Positions 1-11,830 of a DNA stretch of 64,000 nucleotides are shown here, piece after piece. Source of the DNA: Nitzschia sp. pyKryTriq1 (lineage: Eukaryota > Bacillariophyta > Bacillariophyceae > Bacillariales > Bacillariaceae); contig OY101123.1 of the NCBI GenBank assembly GCA_956465555.1, forward strand, positions 620,001-684,000, in the 5' to 3' direction. Numbering within the stretch: the first letter of the stretch is position 1; the number at the start of each line of letters is the position of its first letter. A model generated the notes under the pieces. The model had not been told where the DNA came from. It did no database searches and saw only the letters and a program-made list of their open reading frames with translations. Both the position numbers and the translations under genes were made by a program.

Positions 1-325
1 AAACATTTCAGTCATGTGCTGTTCGGGATATGTCCTCTGGGGAAGCGGGAGAAGCCGCGTGATATTAACATCCATAGCAAGAGAGTCTTTGCTCTCTATC
101 GATAAGAAATAAAATGAGTTATACGGGTTGACCTTGATTGCCGATAGAGGGGGTAGCAAAGCAGTAGCGCGTCTTCAACGAAGGAATCAGACAGTAGGAG
201 TCGTCAAACAAGTTGAATCGGTGAGTTCTTCTACGGCTGGCTCATTCGCTCACATGAAGGCGAGAAAAGCAAAAATCAGAACGCCGGGGCTCACCTGCCG
301 CGTAACACACCTCTGCCTAGTCAAG
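1..325. other. Intergenic, 3' side of CUL4
   Basis: No supported gene is seen here. The only open frame is short, starts at a non-ATG codon and has no recognisable protein features. The stretch probably contains the CUL4 3' UTR. Confidence 0.5.
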
Positions 326-2815
326 TTATGCTAGATAGTTGTATCGATTGCGATCCTTGGAATCCCGTTCCATATACTCTCGCTCAATAAGACTCTCAAT
401 TCGCTTCTTGATGTCCGCGGGCTGAGCAGGGACTTTGACTTGCTCCATTACTTGCGGGATCAGTTGTTGGTGCAAAATGGTCTTCCGGGCTTTCATGATA
501 CGCACTAGAACGGCATCAATAAGATACAATCGGTCTCGACTAACTGCCTCGACCGTTTTCTCTCGTTCTTCCTTGGTTTCCTTCATCATAATGTTGGTGA
601 TGCGTATACGTCTTGAATTTGATTTGAAGCCAGACTGGACACGGAATAAATCATCATCGTGTACGTTCGCTCTCGGTTTCTTTTTCTTGTCTGGCGTTGC
701 ATCATAATCCCGTTTTTGAAGCACACGAGTCCCGTCCTTGCCAATTGACAAACTCTGCAGAATCCGTTCCATCTCCTCGCGATCCTCCAGACCGATTGCT
801 GCCATCAGCTGTGGTAGTTTCAAATCTTCGTCTTTATTGAATTGAAGAAGCACCAGAGCCTGACAGAGACTTACAACCAGATCATACTTGGGGCCCGAAG
901 TTCCCGGTTTGAACCGAACCACTACGTGCCCCAAAGCGTATTGCCAACTCATTCGTCGGCCTTGATACTTGGTCTTGTAGTAATTCGAAAAGTGATCCTG
1001 TGGTTCCAGGAGCGTTACCGGCAAAATAAGGTTGACGAATTGGGGATACACTGGCCAATAACCTGTTGTCAACACTTGAATGTCCATGTCCAGTTGGTCT
1101 CCCCCATATGAGCCTTCTTGGTACGCAGTTTGCTTGTATCGAGTCATGGTCTCTCGACTCCAATCCATATCTTGAAACATTCCCTCCATCTTGGCAGTAT
1201 ACCCCGCCCCACATTCTGCCTTGAGAAGAGACACAAAGTGCTTCTCCACATCCATACTGACTATGCGATTCCACAGGAGTCGCTTCGCCAAATCTCGCTT
1301 GTAAAAAGCCTCAAACACGTCCTTGGCTTGGAGATAACAGAAAATACCGGATATAATGCTTGCTGCCCAGTTGGAGTCTGGCTGTTGCTTCTTGGCATCT
1401 TTCAAATACGCATCGACGTACTTGGCCAACGCCTCGGCAACCTCGTTGGTATCGTCGGTATCAGTCGAGGGGTTCACAACATCTTCCCAGACGTTCTTGA
1501 GGGAACAGTGCTCGGCCGCGTGAGGCAACAGAGCCAACAATTGCCGTAACTGGCTTTGGAGTACCAGCAACTCGGCCATCTTTTGCTTGCCAGCCTTGGA
1601 ATCGGCCCCCAATGACTTCATCATGGCCAAACCACGGGTCCTTGCATACTGGGCAATGGCGCCGGCGACTAGCTTGTATCCTCCCGGCAGTCGGCCCGCC
1701 AGCATCCATAGTTGTTGAATGGACGAAGGAGTGACATCCATAGGGTTGCCGACCGAGCCTCGTGGTGCGGGTGTCGACGGCTGTGCGGCCTCTTCCACTA
1801 ACGGATCAAAATTGGCAGGTAGCAACAGCCATTCAGCTTGCAAATGGGGCTTGAACAAGTAACTCTCCAGCAAGTGCACACATATTTGCTTTGGAAGGAA
1901 GCGACTCCAGTGATACGCCACGTGCATCCACTTGGAGTGGCAATAGCTAATGACCGAGGTGGCATTGTACTTTTCGGATGACGATGTGAGCTCTTGCGAT
2001 TTCGATTGGAAAAACTGAATCAAATCGGGCTCGAGCTTCTGCGACAAAGTCTCGGATAAGACCGCTAGATCCTGCCACATGTAGACCGTCCGCTGCAACA
2101 GCGTCTGTTGATCCAAGGCCAGGTTGTCATCCCAGTCAAGCTGGAGGCTCCCCCACCATTTTTGATAGATAAGATCATCCAGTTGGAAGGTCCGCAGGCG
2201 CAGCCGAAACTGCTCCAACCCTACCTGCCACAAACCCATGACTGCTCCTACGGGCGGGTAGTTCCCAGAAAAGGAATTCGTCCCATTGCTGCTGCTGCTG
2301 CTGATTCCATTGGCGACACCCATCGTGGGCGCGGTCTCCACTACCGGCGTCGAGGCCGATCGCTTGAGCACGGTACCGTCCGCCGTCCAGGCATGGGTCC
2401 GATCGAGCGGCAAAAAGACATGCTTACAAAGCAACAGATAATCCACATATTTTTGGTACTGCGTTTGAATGTAACCCAGTAAATGAGAGGTTTCGGAACC
2501 CGTTTGAGCCAAGACGTGCTCTTCACAGGCCTTGCGAAAGTGGTCTACAAGGTCACGGTACAGCCGCGGCCCAAACTGATGACTCACTAGATTGACAACC
2601 TGCTGGTAAGAGTTCTGTAAGCTGAGTTGCTGCTCTTGAGAGTTGTTTGGAGCGAAAATGATCTGCATGGTGCCTTCGAGTAATTCCCGACTCGTGGTTT
2701 CGTAGTAGTTGGGTGGCAAAGTGGGCGGCTTGGAGAAGGGCTTGATGACAATCTTCTTGGTGCCCGTGCTGCCGGCACCGGCTCGTTTCTTCATCAAGGC
2801 TTTGGATCGCGGCAT
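326..2815 (-). CDS. CUL4: Cullin-4 ubiquitin ligase scaffold
   Basis: A single-exon gene of 829 residues starting at an ATG. Cullin-4 is the scaffold of CRL4 ubiquitin ligases: the N-terminus binds the DDB1 adaptor and the C-terminus binds the RING protein RBX1. The opening stretch KIVIKPFSKPPTLPPNY resembles the CUL4-specific start. The C-terminus carries the neddylation domain with VRIMKARKT (NEDD8-acceptor lysine near residue 775), KKRIESLIEREYMER, and the terminal NYLA typical of cullins. A phrase close to the CUL4 ITNIMMKET signature precedes it. Length fits the family (about 750-830). A serine run near residue 175 comes from a GCT/GCA-type trinucleotide tract. It acts in nucleus and cytosol in DNA repair, replication licensing and chromatin control. 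The subfamily call rests on the N-terminal and neddylation-domain wording. Confidence 0.93.
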   Translation of the reverse strand: MPRSKALMKKRAGAGSTGTKKIVIKPFSKPPTLPPNYYETTSRELLEGTMQIIFAPNNSQEQQLSLQNSYQQVVNLVSHQFGPRLYRDLVDHFRKACEEHVLAQTGSETSHLLGYIQTQYQKYVDYLLLCKHVFLPLDRTHAWTADGTVLKRSASTPVVETAPTMGVANGISSSSSNGTNSFSGNYPPVGAVMGLWQVGLEQFRLRLRTFQLDDLIYQKWWGSLQLDWDDNLALDQQTLLQRTVYMWQDLAVLSETLSQKLEPDLIQFFQSKSQELTSSSEKYNATSVISYCHSKWMHVAYHWSRFLPKQICVHLLESYLFKPHLQAEWLLLPANFDPLVEEAAQPSTPAPRGSVGNPMDVTPSSIQQLWMLAGRLPGGYKLVAGAIAQYARTRGLAMMKSLGADSKAGKQKMAELLVLQSQLRQLLALLPHAAEHCSLKNVWEDVVNPSTDTDDTNEVAEALAKYVDAYLKDAKKQQPDSNWAASIISGIFCYLQAKDVFEAFYKRDLAKRLLWNRIVSMDVEKHFVSLLKAECGAGYTAKMEGMFQDMDWSRETMTRYKQTAYQEGSYGGDQLDMDIQVLTTGYWPVYPQFVNLILPVTLLEPQDHFSNYYKTKYQGRRMSWQYALGHVVVRFKPGTSGPKYDLVVSLCQALVLLQFNKDEDLKLPQLMAAIGLEDREEMERILQSLSIGKDGTRVLQKRDYDATPDKKKKPRANVHDDDLFRVQSGFKSNSRRIRITNIMMKETKEEREKTVEAVSRDRLYLIDAVLVRIMKARKTILHQQLIPQVMEQVKVPAQPADIKKRIESLIEREYMERDSKDRNRYNYLA

Positions 2816-2840
2816 TTTGAAGAGTGTTGTAAGAGACGGT

Positions 2841-2870
2841 GCAGTGCAGTGCAGTGCAGTGCAGTGCAGT
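2841..2870. repeat. Pentanucleotide GCAGT x6
   Basis: Six perfect GCAGT copies lie 26 bp upstream of the CUL4 start codon, probably in its 5' UTR. Being 5-bp units, length changes would not matter to coding but could alter the leader of the transcript. Confidence 0.9.
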
Positions 2871-3908
2871 GGACGATGGAACTACCGCCTTCTTGCTCCT
2901 GGATCGATGGCGGGTACCCAGTGACTGTTGCTCCCAATGGATGAGAGATAAAAATGCACTTCCCAAATAATGACACCACTACGTTTGCGACGACCTTCTT
3001 TTAATCGAGGTGAGAGTTTGTCCTTCAAGCTCTACTAAAGACTACTTTGGTGTTAGTAGAGAGCAAGGACGATGTATCGTGCGAGAATGTAAATGACAAA
3101 CACAAATTACTGTACTTGTACCGGGACCTGGTACCACAGGTACAGTACCTCCTCGATAAGGTTGGAACCACATGAATGCAGATGATGGAACGCGAGAGCG
3201 AGAGCGACGAGCGACGAAGCAAGACAGTGCGGGATGACCCTGCTCCTGCCTGCCTGGGCGGGGGCGCGGGCGGCGGGGTGTGGTTCGCTCTACGGTGTAC
3301 CGGTACTCGTACGAGGTTTACCTGGTACCGGTACAAGTACTGTGTATGCAGCTTTTATTTCGCTTTGCGTGCTACTGTATGCGTCTTTGGCCTAGCTAAA
3401 CAACTAAAACACGCCGGCCGTGTCGAAGGGCTGGCGCGGAGATAAGAGAGCCTAATCAAGTACCTTTTTGATGGTCACACGATACTACTGACAACATACT
3501 GTACGACGACGACGCGACGACTGACGACTGACTCCTCCTCAGGAGACCTTCTTACACAGCAGCAGAAGGATATGCGATCTTCGTCTCTACTGGTATTTTA
3601 ATGTGTTCTTTAGATAGATTACTCTAGTAGAGAGAGAGTAAGCAATCAAATTATATCTGTGTATTTGTTGCAGATTTTTGCTTTCTCCTCGAGACATGAG
3701 GATAGATTCGTCGTAATAGTCTACCGTACTCCTACACAAGTAAGATTACGCTAGTACTGGTACTGTACTGGTACCTGGTACTGTACTGGTATGGTACTGT
3801 ACTACCAGGTACTGGTACCATGTGCTGAAGACAACGACGAGACTTCTCCTTTCTAAAAATCAGGGTGGGGCCGATAGATAGTACTGGTACTGTATGATAC
3901 TGTAGTAG

Positions 3909-4229
<321 letters not shown>

Positions 4230-4659
4230 TGAAACGAGAGAACCGAATAATTAATGACCTGACACCACCGCAAAGCTCGCGAATGGTGGAGGGTTGCTGA
4301 GGCAACATCAGACCTCGCGCAAAGGTATCTTTCGTAGTACCATTTCTACATTTTTGATACATACGTACAAAACATACGACTTGTTTTTTCGCGCAATTGC
4401 AAAGGATGTCGCATCACTGCAGAACCCAGTGTGCCGATGATCATAATAAGCACAAGTACTACTACTGTACGCATCTTGAATTCTTTGGCTGTTTCAAGCA
4501 ACGACGGCCACCAACTGGAAGTTGCAAAAAGACATCGATACTGGGAAAAAGAAAAAAGTGACATACTACAGTACATTATTATTTCGTCGACGTGCGTTTC
4601 GTTTGCCGATAGATCATCACCTCGTCTTCCTTACCTCGTATCAAGTTTTCTTTTTCAAC

Positions 4660-5802
4660 ATGTCGATGAACAACAACACAAGTCAATCCAAAGCCGAGCA
4701 GCCAACCGCCACAATGGCAGATACCACCAAGCCATCCCTCTTGATGTCGACTTTTTTGGGAGGCAGCGCTGCGATCTTTGCCGTCAATTTCACCCATCCC
4801 ATCGATCTTGTCAAGACTCGCGTGCAAGTGTCTCAAGATGGCGTCATCCGAACGACTGCCAATACTATGCGAAACGAAGGTTTTTTTGCGTTTTGGAAAG
4901 GAGTCCCTTGGGCTTATTGTCGGGAAGGTAGCTATACTGCAATTCGATTGGGAGCCTACGCCCCTGTTCGTGATGCCATTGGAGCCGGTTCTCCGGATGC
5001 CCCGTGGTACATGAAGTTCCTTGCCGGTGCCATTACTGGTGCTGTGGGATCCGTGGCTGGGTAAGTTGTTGTGGGCGCTGGCTTTTTGCTGTTATTACTA
5101 CTATCCTTCATCATGTGCATCGACGTTTCTCGTTGCTAACAAAAAATTATGGTTGTCCTGCTCTAATGTACAGAAATCCATTCGACGTCTTGAAAACCTT
5201 GTCGCAAACAAACAAGGGTGAATCCGTCAAGCTTGGAGCTTTGGTCGGACAAATGTATCAAAACCAAGGACTAGCTGGATTTTACCGTGGAGTCGAAGGT
5301 ACGACAACGACGACCATGACGGAATATTTTGTCGTTTTCCGTGAATGTCTGTCATGACCATTATTTTTTCGAACGACGGTCGTCTCACTTTCTGTTCTCT
5401 CACCAAATTATTACTATCACAGTCAACGTTATGCGAGGTATCGTCCTGAATGCCACCAACATGGGTGTCTATGACGTTGCCAAGGGACGAGTTGTCGAGA
5501 GCACCGGGTGGAGCCGCAGAGATCCCCGAACGGCATTTTGCTCGAGTTTCTTGGCTGGTTTCTTCATGACGATCACAGTTTCGCCTTTTGATCGTATCCG
5601 AACCAGTTTGATGAACCAGCCGACAGACAAGAAATTGTACGATGGATTTGCTGATTGCTTGGTCAAGACCGTTCGACAAGAGGGTCCTCTGAGCTTGTGG
5701 CGGGGCTTTATCCCAATCTGGGCCCGCTTTGCGCCCATGGCAACCCTCCAACTGCTGAGCATTGAGTTTTTATACAGCACCTTTGGCTTCAAGAGTATCT
5801 AG
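4660..5802 (+). CDS. Mitochondrial carrier family (SLC25) protein
   Basis: Three exons, 4660-5060, 5174-5298 and 5423-5802, give a 301-residue protein; the introns are GT-AG in phases 2 and 1. Mitochondrial carriers exchange metabolites across the inner membrane. All three repeat signatures are visible: HPIDLVK near residue 47, NPFDVLK near 136 (formed across the first splice) and SPFDRIR near 217, each followed by a typical E/QG-containing loop and helix. The [18 protein letters not shown] stretch resembles the uncoupling-protein/dicarboxylate/SLC25A30 branch. The ATG at 4660 was chosen because the upstream in-frame extension has no carrier-like sequence. The substrate cannot be assigned. 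Confidence 0.9.
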
Positions 5803-6409
5803 GATCCCTAATATCCACTTGGTCGGATCATGCCTACATCCGCTACACATTATTCATTTCACTGCAACAAATAATCATCACATGCCTCTGTTGGCATGAC
5901 ATCAAAATATTTGGGATACACAATGCGAGTACACAGTACGAGAACACAACGATACGACAACCCGTGCATTTGGACTATGCCAATTGGGAGGATCGCGGAA
6001 TAATCGTCGCTGGGATCCCACGAGTCATTCATATGCATTAACAGTTAGACGAGTTCTCTCAAAAATTCAAAACTTTATTACCCACTACGCTGATTTTTAT
6101 TGCTCTGCTGTTGACAGGATAAAGGAGAGCTCCCAGAGTGTTCTATTCACCTATGCATACTTGTAGGCGCAGTCAACAGCACTCTTCTACTCGCGAATGA
6201 TAAAGACAACAGCAATGAGATCATGCAGCTCGGCACCTCTACTGTTGGCTATTCTTTTTCTTCCACGTTGAGTGGGCAGCGTCAAGTTCTTCATACAGAA
6301 ATACGTGTGCACGTCCAGAACACTCGTCGGCCACACCTCACTGTCGCTCTTGTGCGGGTTGGGTATCATGGTACTGTAGCAGTCGCGGGAATAATCTGGA
6401 GATCATTGA
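5803..6409. other. Convergent intergenic region
   Basis: This lies between the ends of the carrier gene and the receptor gene and presumably contains both 3' UTRs. No gene or repeat is supported. Confidence 0.5.
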
Positions 6410-8408
6410 TCAGGTGATCGTCCCGTCCATATTCACTCGCAATAATCGTGACGACCCCTGAGAACTCCTGGTGTTATTGTGGTCGTCATTCGTTGGAGCA
6501 TTATCAAGAGCAAAATCCCCGAGTGATACATCTGGCTCGGGAGCTTGGATACGTCCAATCCTCGACAGAACTGCTGGTGGTTTGTTGCTTGTAGAATCAT
6601 GAGGGGGTACATCTGGCTCAGGAGCTCGTATGGATCCAAATCTCGATAGGATATTTGTGGGTTTGCCGGTAGAACTATCAGATGATACAACTGGTTCGGG
6701 GTCTTGTTCTGTGGCTCCATGCTTCTTCAGAATACTTGTCGTTTTGCTTGTTTGCTTTCGAAAGGATAAGCTGAAGGCATCCGAATCTTGATCTTCCTGA
6801 CTATCTTCTTCAACTACATCCAAGTCACCGATCGACTTGGCCGACGACCCCCGGTTCCTCGTCGCACTATTATTGGCAGGTCGAGCAGGTTGCTCCCGCG
6901 GCCCATTCTTGTTTCCTTTCCCTGTCGCCCCAGAGCTTCGTGAGGAATACAGATTCCGACTGGCAGAAACTAGCGCAGGAATATCAGTTTCCAGCAGGCC
7001 GTGGCGTATTGCCCAGAATCGGCTTTGTTCTGGAAATGCGTGTCGGACGCGAACATAGTTGGGGCGAACGTAGATACTTTGGAGGGATGCATGGGCATGG
7101 AATACAGAGATGTGAGGTTGCCGTTCGTCGACATCAGGTTGAACTCCCACGATTATTCTGCATCACACTTACAATACATTGAAAATTCCTTGGAGTGGCA
7201 ATAGAATCGAATTCAATAGTAACACGGGATAAATGTCTTCCTCTGCTTCACCATCCAACCCGAGTCCTTCCAATACGCGAATGATAAAGGCTGGTGTGTA
7301 CGCGACGTAGAAAAAAATGACATACATCAGACCTTGTGTCGCAACCTCGTTGACCCTTAGGCATTGTTCCTCTTCTCTCAGATTTCTCGGACTTCGTTGC
7401 TCGCCAGTTGTAGGATCGGTAACTCCTAATCGCTTCCGAACGAATAAAAATATGACGATATTGTTGATTGGTAAACCAAGGTACACCACCACGAAGGGAA
7501 GGCCGGCAAAGATCCAACCAATTGTGGTCCCTTTACAGGTATCAGTCGCCTCACAGCCCGCCGGAAACTGCCCAATCCAACAACCCTATAATTATAGTGG
7601 AAATGGGAGCGAGATAAGACGTACCGGTACATTATTGGGAGGGCCAACTCAAGAGGGAAACTGGTCGAAAGATGAAACCTACCTGAGTAATTCTGGGGGG
7701 CAGACACAGAAAGAAAGAAAGAATTATATCAGAGCGAGAATGAGTATGGAGGTATCTATCGAACGTAACAAGAAAGTTCAGCATAGCAAGAAAGAAGACC
7801 ACGTACTCCAATTCACTGTACAGACCGATAATCAGCCCCGAGATCGAAGTCGACAAAAAGAAGGCCAAGGATAGGCAGTGCATGTAGGGCTCATATTTCT
7901 TGGCAAACACTTGTCGCTTGACTCCAAACCGGACTGTCATGAGGTAATATAAACTGAGAAGACCATTGTACCTGGCAGCAGGAGATAAAGTGAGTAGACG
8001 TACGGCCCAGCACCAGGAATGGACGATTAGGTTTGGGAGCACGTACCAAACCGCACAGAAGGAAAATTGTGTCAAGAATCCAAGAAAATTACATGTCCTT
8101 TCATTTCCCGATGCCCACGCTCGAGTCGAAGTGTCCGTAGGTAATAAAAGTGGTCCCAATCCGAAAGAGAATGACGATACGATATCACATATACTCAATC
8201 CCAGCATGATGCGATCATACGGAGAAGTGCTGTGGCGGTTCTTGTAGACCCGATACACAATGAGACTGCTTCCGAGTATGGAAAGACTTCCAGAAATAGC
8301 GCCCAAAATGCTCATGGTAGATTCTTGGCTATCCGTGAGCGTCGAAATATTCGGATCTGTCGTTGGAGCAAGAGTGATGATTTCATTTTCACCTTGCACG
8401 TCCGACAT
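6410..8408 (-). CDS. Seven-helix G-protein-coupled receptor-like protein
   Basis: Five exons on the minus strand, 8408-8047, 7971-7807, 7692-7683, 7585-7173 and 7076-6410, give 538 residues. Phases close exactly through a 10-nt exon (AATTACTCAG). The N-terminus is short, has NIS glycosylation-type sites and no signal peptide. Hydrophobic helices follow, with an LGLSICDIVSSFSFGLGP stretch (TM2-like). Paired cysteines (CNFLGF before TM3; CWIG and CEATDTC in the second extracellular loop) suit the conserved TM3-ECL2 disulphide. The last helix ends in LPLQGIFNVFIYVRPNY, the NPxxY-like region, followed by a Ser/Pro-rich tail of about 200 residues. The ATG at 8408 is used because the upstream in-frame extension begins with GTG. 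It probably belongs to the expanded diatom GPCR families; ligand unknown. Confidence 0.85.
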
Positions 8409-9180
8409 GATGGTTGATGGACGCTGCCGTCCTGTTGGTAGTAGTCGTACGTTGGGATTCGCAAAACAACAATACGTACTCGTTCCGAGCACGACTATGA
8501 TAGCGCTGCTCTGTCTCACTACCACAAGCCGACCCTCGTCGGATTAAGAGTAGAGGGAAATGGACAAGTCAGCCTACCCTTCTTTCGTTTTGTTGCTTGG
8601 TAGGGATGATAGTTGTGGTGTCTGTGCGGGATCTCATGTCACATCACAGACATACCCAGAGTGTTATGTGTGCCGGTACAAGTGCAGTACAGTACCGTAC
8701 TGGTACAGACCACATAGACCACTGTACGGTCGGTGGAGGGTACTGCACAATGTGCACGCGTACCTGGTACCTGGTACTGTACGCACACAGCGAAGACAAT
8801 TTTGGAGAACCGTCTTCGCCTTTTTTTACCCGATGACCCGCCGAAGCTTTTTATTTTTTTTTAAACTACCATGCTGTACGGGACAATCCTTTTACACGCA
8901 TGCGCATCGCGCAGGGTTTCTCCACAAAACCGCGGGTGGAACGGCCGCGTGTTGAAAACCAACAGAAAGCAGGCGGGCAACCATGGCGCTTTTACGCCTT
9001 CGCGCTCCATGCTCTGCACACCCAACACGCTGGCTCCCTGCAGTCAGTGCACTTGTCAATACTCGTGCTCGTTCGTACACGTACTGTACGATACAAGTAC
9101 TCCCAATAATACCGGTACCTGGTACGGTAATAGCGTAAGGAGAAAGGAGCCAAACTGACCAGAGTTGAACCCCAAGCTTG
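8409..9180. other. Divergent intergenic region with GTAC patches
   Basis: This is shared promoter space of the receptor (minus) and the FHA/RING gene (plus). GTAC, GGTACC and TACCGGTA-like words cluster at 8670-8790 and 9075-9130. No coding potential is seen. Confidence 0.6.
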
Positions 9181-10489
9181 ATGGCGAAGTGCACAATAAG
9201 AGAAGCCACAACAGAATTGTTTCGTATCCTCAGAAGAATTCCCGTGTTTGGTTCTATTGAATCAATCTTCACATCCATCACAACTCCTCTGTTTCGTTTG
9301 CACGGAAAACCCGAATTCATGTTTTTGACGGTTCGGTTGGTACCCAAACTGGGCGACCCGCATGAAATTTTGCAGGATGGCCTGTCAGAGAGGCGCGAGC
9401 TCGTCTTCGATAGCTCCAGTGATGACGACGAGCTTGTCGTTGGCAGGGGTCCCCTGACCGGTATCGACGATGGGGAAGTGTCTTGTGCAGCCTTTCGATT
9501 GAGCTACGATCAGACTTGCTTTGAAAACCAGCAAGTCCGAGCGTCACTGTTGGCCCCTGGTGAAGAACTGTACGTCAATGGTCTTCCCTGGGATGACGAC
9601 CAACACCATCTTTACCTGAGCCATGGTGATGATATTGCGTTGGATGGTCTGCGGTACGAGTACAAAGTGCATATCGAGTCCAGCGGCTCTCCAAGAATCG
9701 GAAAGAAAAGAAAGGCTGAGACTGAAGATGTTATTTCAGTCCTGAGTAGTGGTCCTGAATCCGAGGAGGAAAGACCACCGCCGTCCAAGAAAATTGCTCC
9801 TAGTGTTGAGATTCCGCAGGAAAGTGCGGACCGTATTAGGGAAGAAATTCAGTGTTCCGTGTGCCTTGACATTCAAGTGCACCCTCGAACGCTAAATCCA
9901 TGCGGTCATTCATTTTGTGGATCATGCCTAAAGCAGTTGCAACAATGCCCTCAATGCCGAAAGCATATCGAATCTCACGTGCCGGCTGTCCAGTTGGATG
10001 GCCTCATTTCATCTCTAGTCGTTATTCCAAATCTTCTAGACAAGGACGACGTGGAACACTATCATGAAAGAAAATCTACCACCCGCAAAGAGGTAAGCTC
10101 AACGCACCCGTAGTCATACGCCTTTGTGCACACTTGTGCAGATGCACATCCATGTCCCATCTTATCTAACATACTCTCGTATGATTCGTCAACAACAGAA
10201 CTGTTCTACATCCACGAAGCGGCCAGCAGCACGGCGACGAGCACCACGGATAGCGCGATCAGTAGGTAGTATCCTCACTCATCCTATGTTTGCCCCGCCG
10301 TTTGGGCAACCTGCGACTTGGACAGAGCAAGATGATTTCGCGGCACCGGCAAGTGCTACTTTTCATCCTCCGGTGATGGCAGCCTCGCGCATGTCGGCAA
10401 GTCGTTCAACTCCTCCAGGACCACGCCAGGGGGGAGCGGGTGCTGCCGGTGCCACCGGCACGATGTACGATGCCATCTGTATCGACTAG
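9181..10489 (+). CDS. FHA-like and RING-finger protein, putative E3 ligase
   Basis: Exon 1 is 9181-10092. The second exon most likely starts at 10199, after a CTAAC branch-like site and CAACAACAG; an alternative acceptor at 10141 also keeps phase 0 and adds 19 residues. A degenerate forkhead-associated fold lies near residues 75-160: VVGRGPL, then VNGLPWDD, then a GDDIALDGLRYEYK end. The usual SxxH phosphothreonine-binding box is not evident (SCAAF instead). A C3HC4 RING follows near residues 225-262 (CSVCLDI, CGHSFCGSC, CPQCR). The tail is Ser/Arg/Gly-rich. FHA-RING proteins such as CHFR and RNF8 are phospho-dependent ubiquitin ligases; that role is inference here. The first 45 residues could be leader, with ATG 9319 as the true start. 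Confidence 0.8.
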
Positions 10490-11830
10490 TCTATGCTATT
10501 AATTATTTTCGCTGGCTTTCCTACAGTATGACTATTAGTCAACCCTGGTTTGCTTGGAGCGGGATAACGTTTCTGCATCTGAAATCCAGAATTGGCGGGG
10601 TTCACCACTGGACTACAGCAAGGATGTCTGTTGCCACCAATTGTAGTAGCTAGTAGGGGATCTGCCTCGGTAATATTCCTTGGCGTAGATACCGAGTGAC
10701 TTATCGGTATAGACAGTGGTAGTGGTCAAGTAATCTGGGTAGCTGTACGAAGTACTACTCACTCTACTACCAGGAAGCGAAGTCTAGAGTAGTTAGTAGT
10801 TTCTACTCGACTGCCCCCTCTCGCTTCCCCCCGGTACAAAGCTGTATGGTCGCGTCATACTTGGTACCGGTAGTAATACTCCGAGTAGTAGTGCAATATG
10901 ACGACACGTAGTCAGTGAAGATCCCATGACGCAGACCCAAGAAGCCTTCTTTGCCTCTAACTTTTTCGTTGTAGTGCGAGTAGAAAGCTATTAATGTGAC
11001 TGACGGTGCAGTTTCTTTCTCTTCCAGCAGTGCCAGAACAAGAGAGCAGAGAGCGAGCGAGCAAGGTCCACTCTTACTAGCAGTTGCAGAGGAGTCATCG
11101 GCATTATTTGTATGACTAAGGAGCAGCTTGTGCTTTCGTCATCTCTCTCTTGCAATCATAATCTAGCTACTACTCTATTAGTAGAGTAGAATCCGCTGAC
11201 TCTTTCGTCTCATACCGGTGTAGTAGTACCTGTATTGCCTGAGTGTGCTGGTTGAGTGTTCGCATCACTCACTCGAGCATCGTCAGTCGTCTGGGTCGTG
11301 CCATCGCATCGAGCGAGCTGACTGACTGTTCCGTGCCACCGACGACCGAGCGAGCGACGACGACCACCTCGCCAAAACGGCATTGATTGCCAAGCATAAG
11401 CCCTCTAGCCCTGCCTGCCTGAACAAGAATTAGAGAGGTGATTCTGTGACACTTAAATGGAAAATTCTTTTTAATAGCCTTCCCGAGGCTGCTCGGAAGC
11501 TCGGATGAAATCCACGTGAGAAAGCTGAGTTGCGAAATGGAGGAACCATTCTGCAGACTGAGTCAGATGGGTGGGCGGGGAGAAAAGCCTCCGCTCGAGC
11601 TTCGGTACTACCGGTACGAGTAGAACCACCGGTAACAAGTGCAGAAAAGCCCTTACAGCTGCTGTATGTACCGTAGCGGAAACGCCGGCAAAGTCCTGAT
11701 GAGTCAACGCGGCGACCGCAGAAAGCCATCATAATCGAGAAACAACAACAACAACAAAACAATACTGGAAACGTTACTCCTGCAAAATATTTGAGAGCAC
11801 ACAATATCTGATTTCCAAGTGCAATATATT
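10490..11830. other. Long intergenic region
   Basis: About 1.3 kb without a credible gene. Scattered TAGTAG/ACTACT runs, GTACCGG-type words (10850-10880, 11590-11640) and repeated GAGCGAGCGA-type purine words are seen. A minus-strand frame at 11430-11804 is Cys/Phe-rich and looks non-coding. Confidence 0.55.

Noticed and set aside
4522-4659. Upstream in-frame extension of the mitochondrial carrier
   Set aside because: Carrier proteins start close to their first helix; the extension contains no carrier-like sequence, and ATG 4660 has a suitable context.
11430-11804. 124-residue minus-strand frame before the first ankyrin gene
   Set aside because: Cys/Phe-rich, with no motif; typical of random AT-rich translation.
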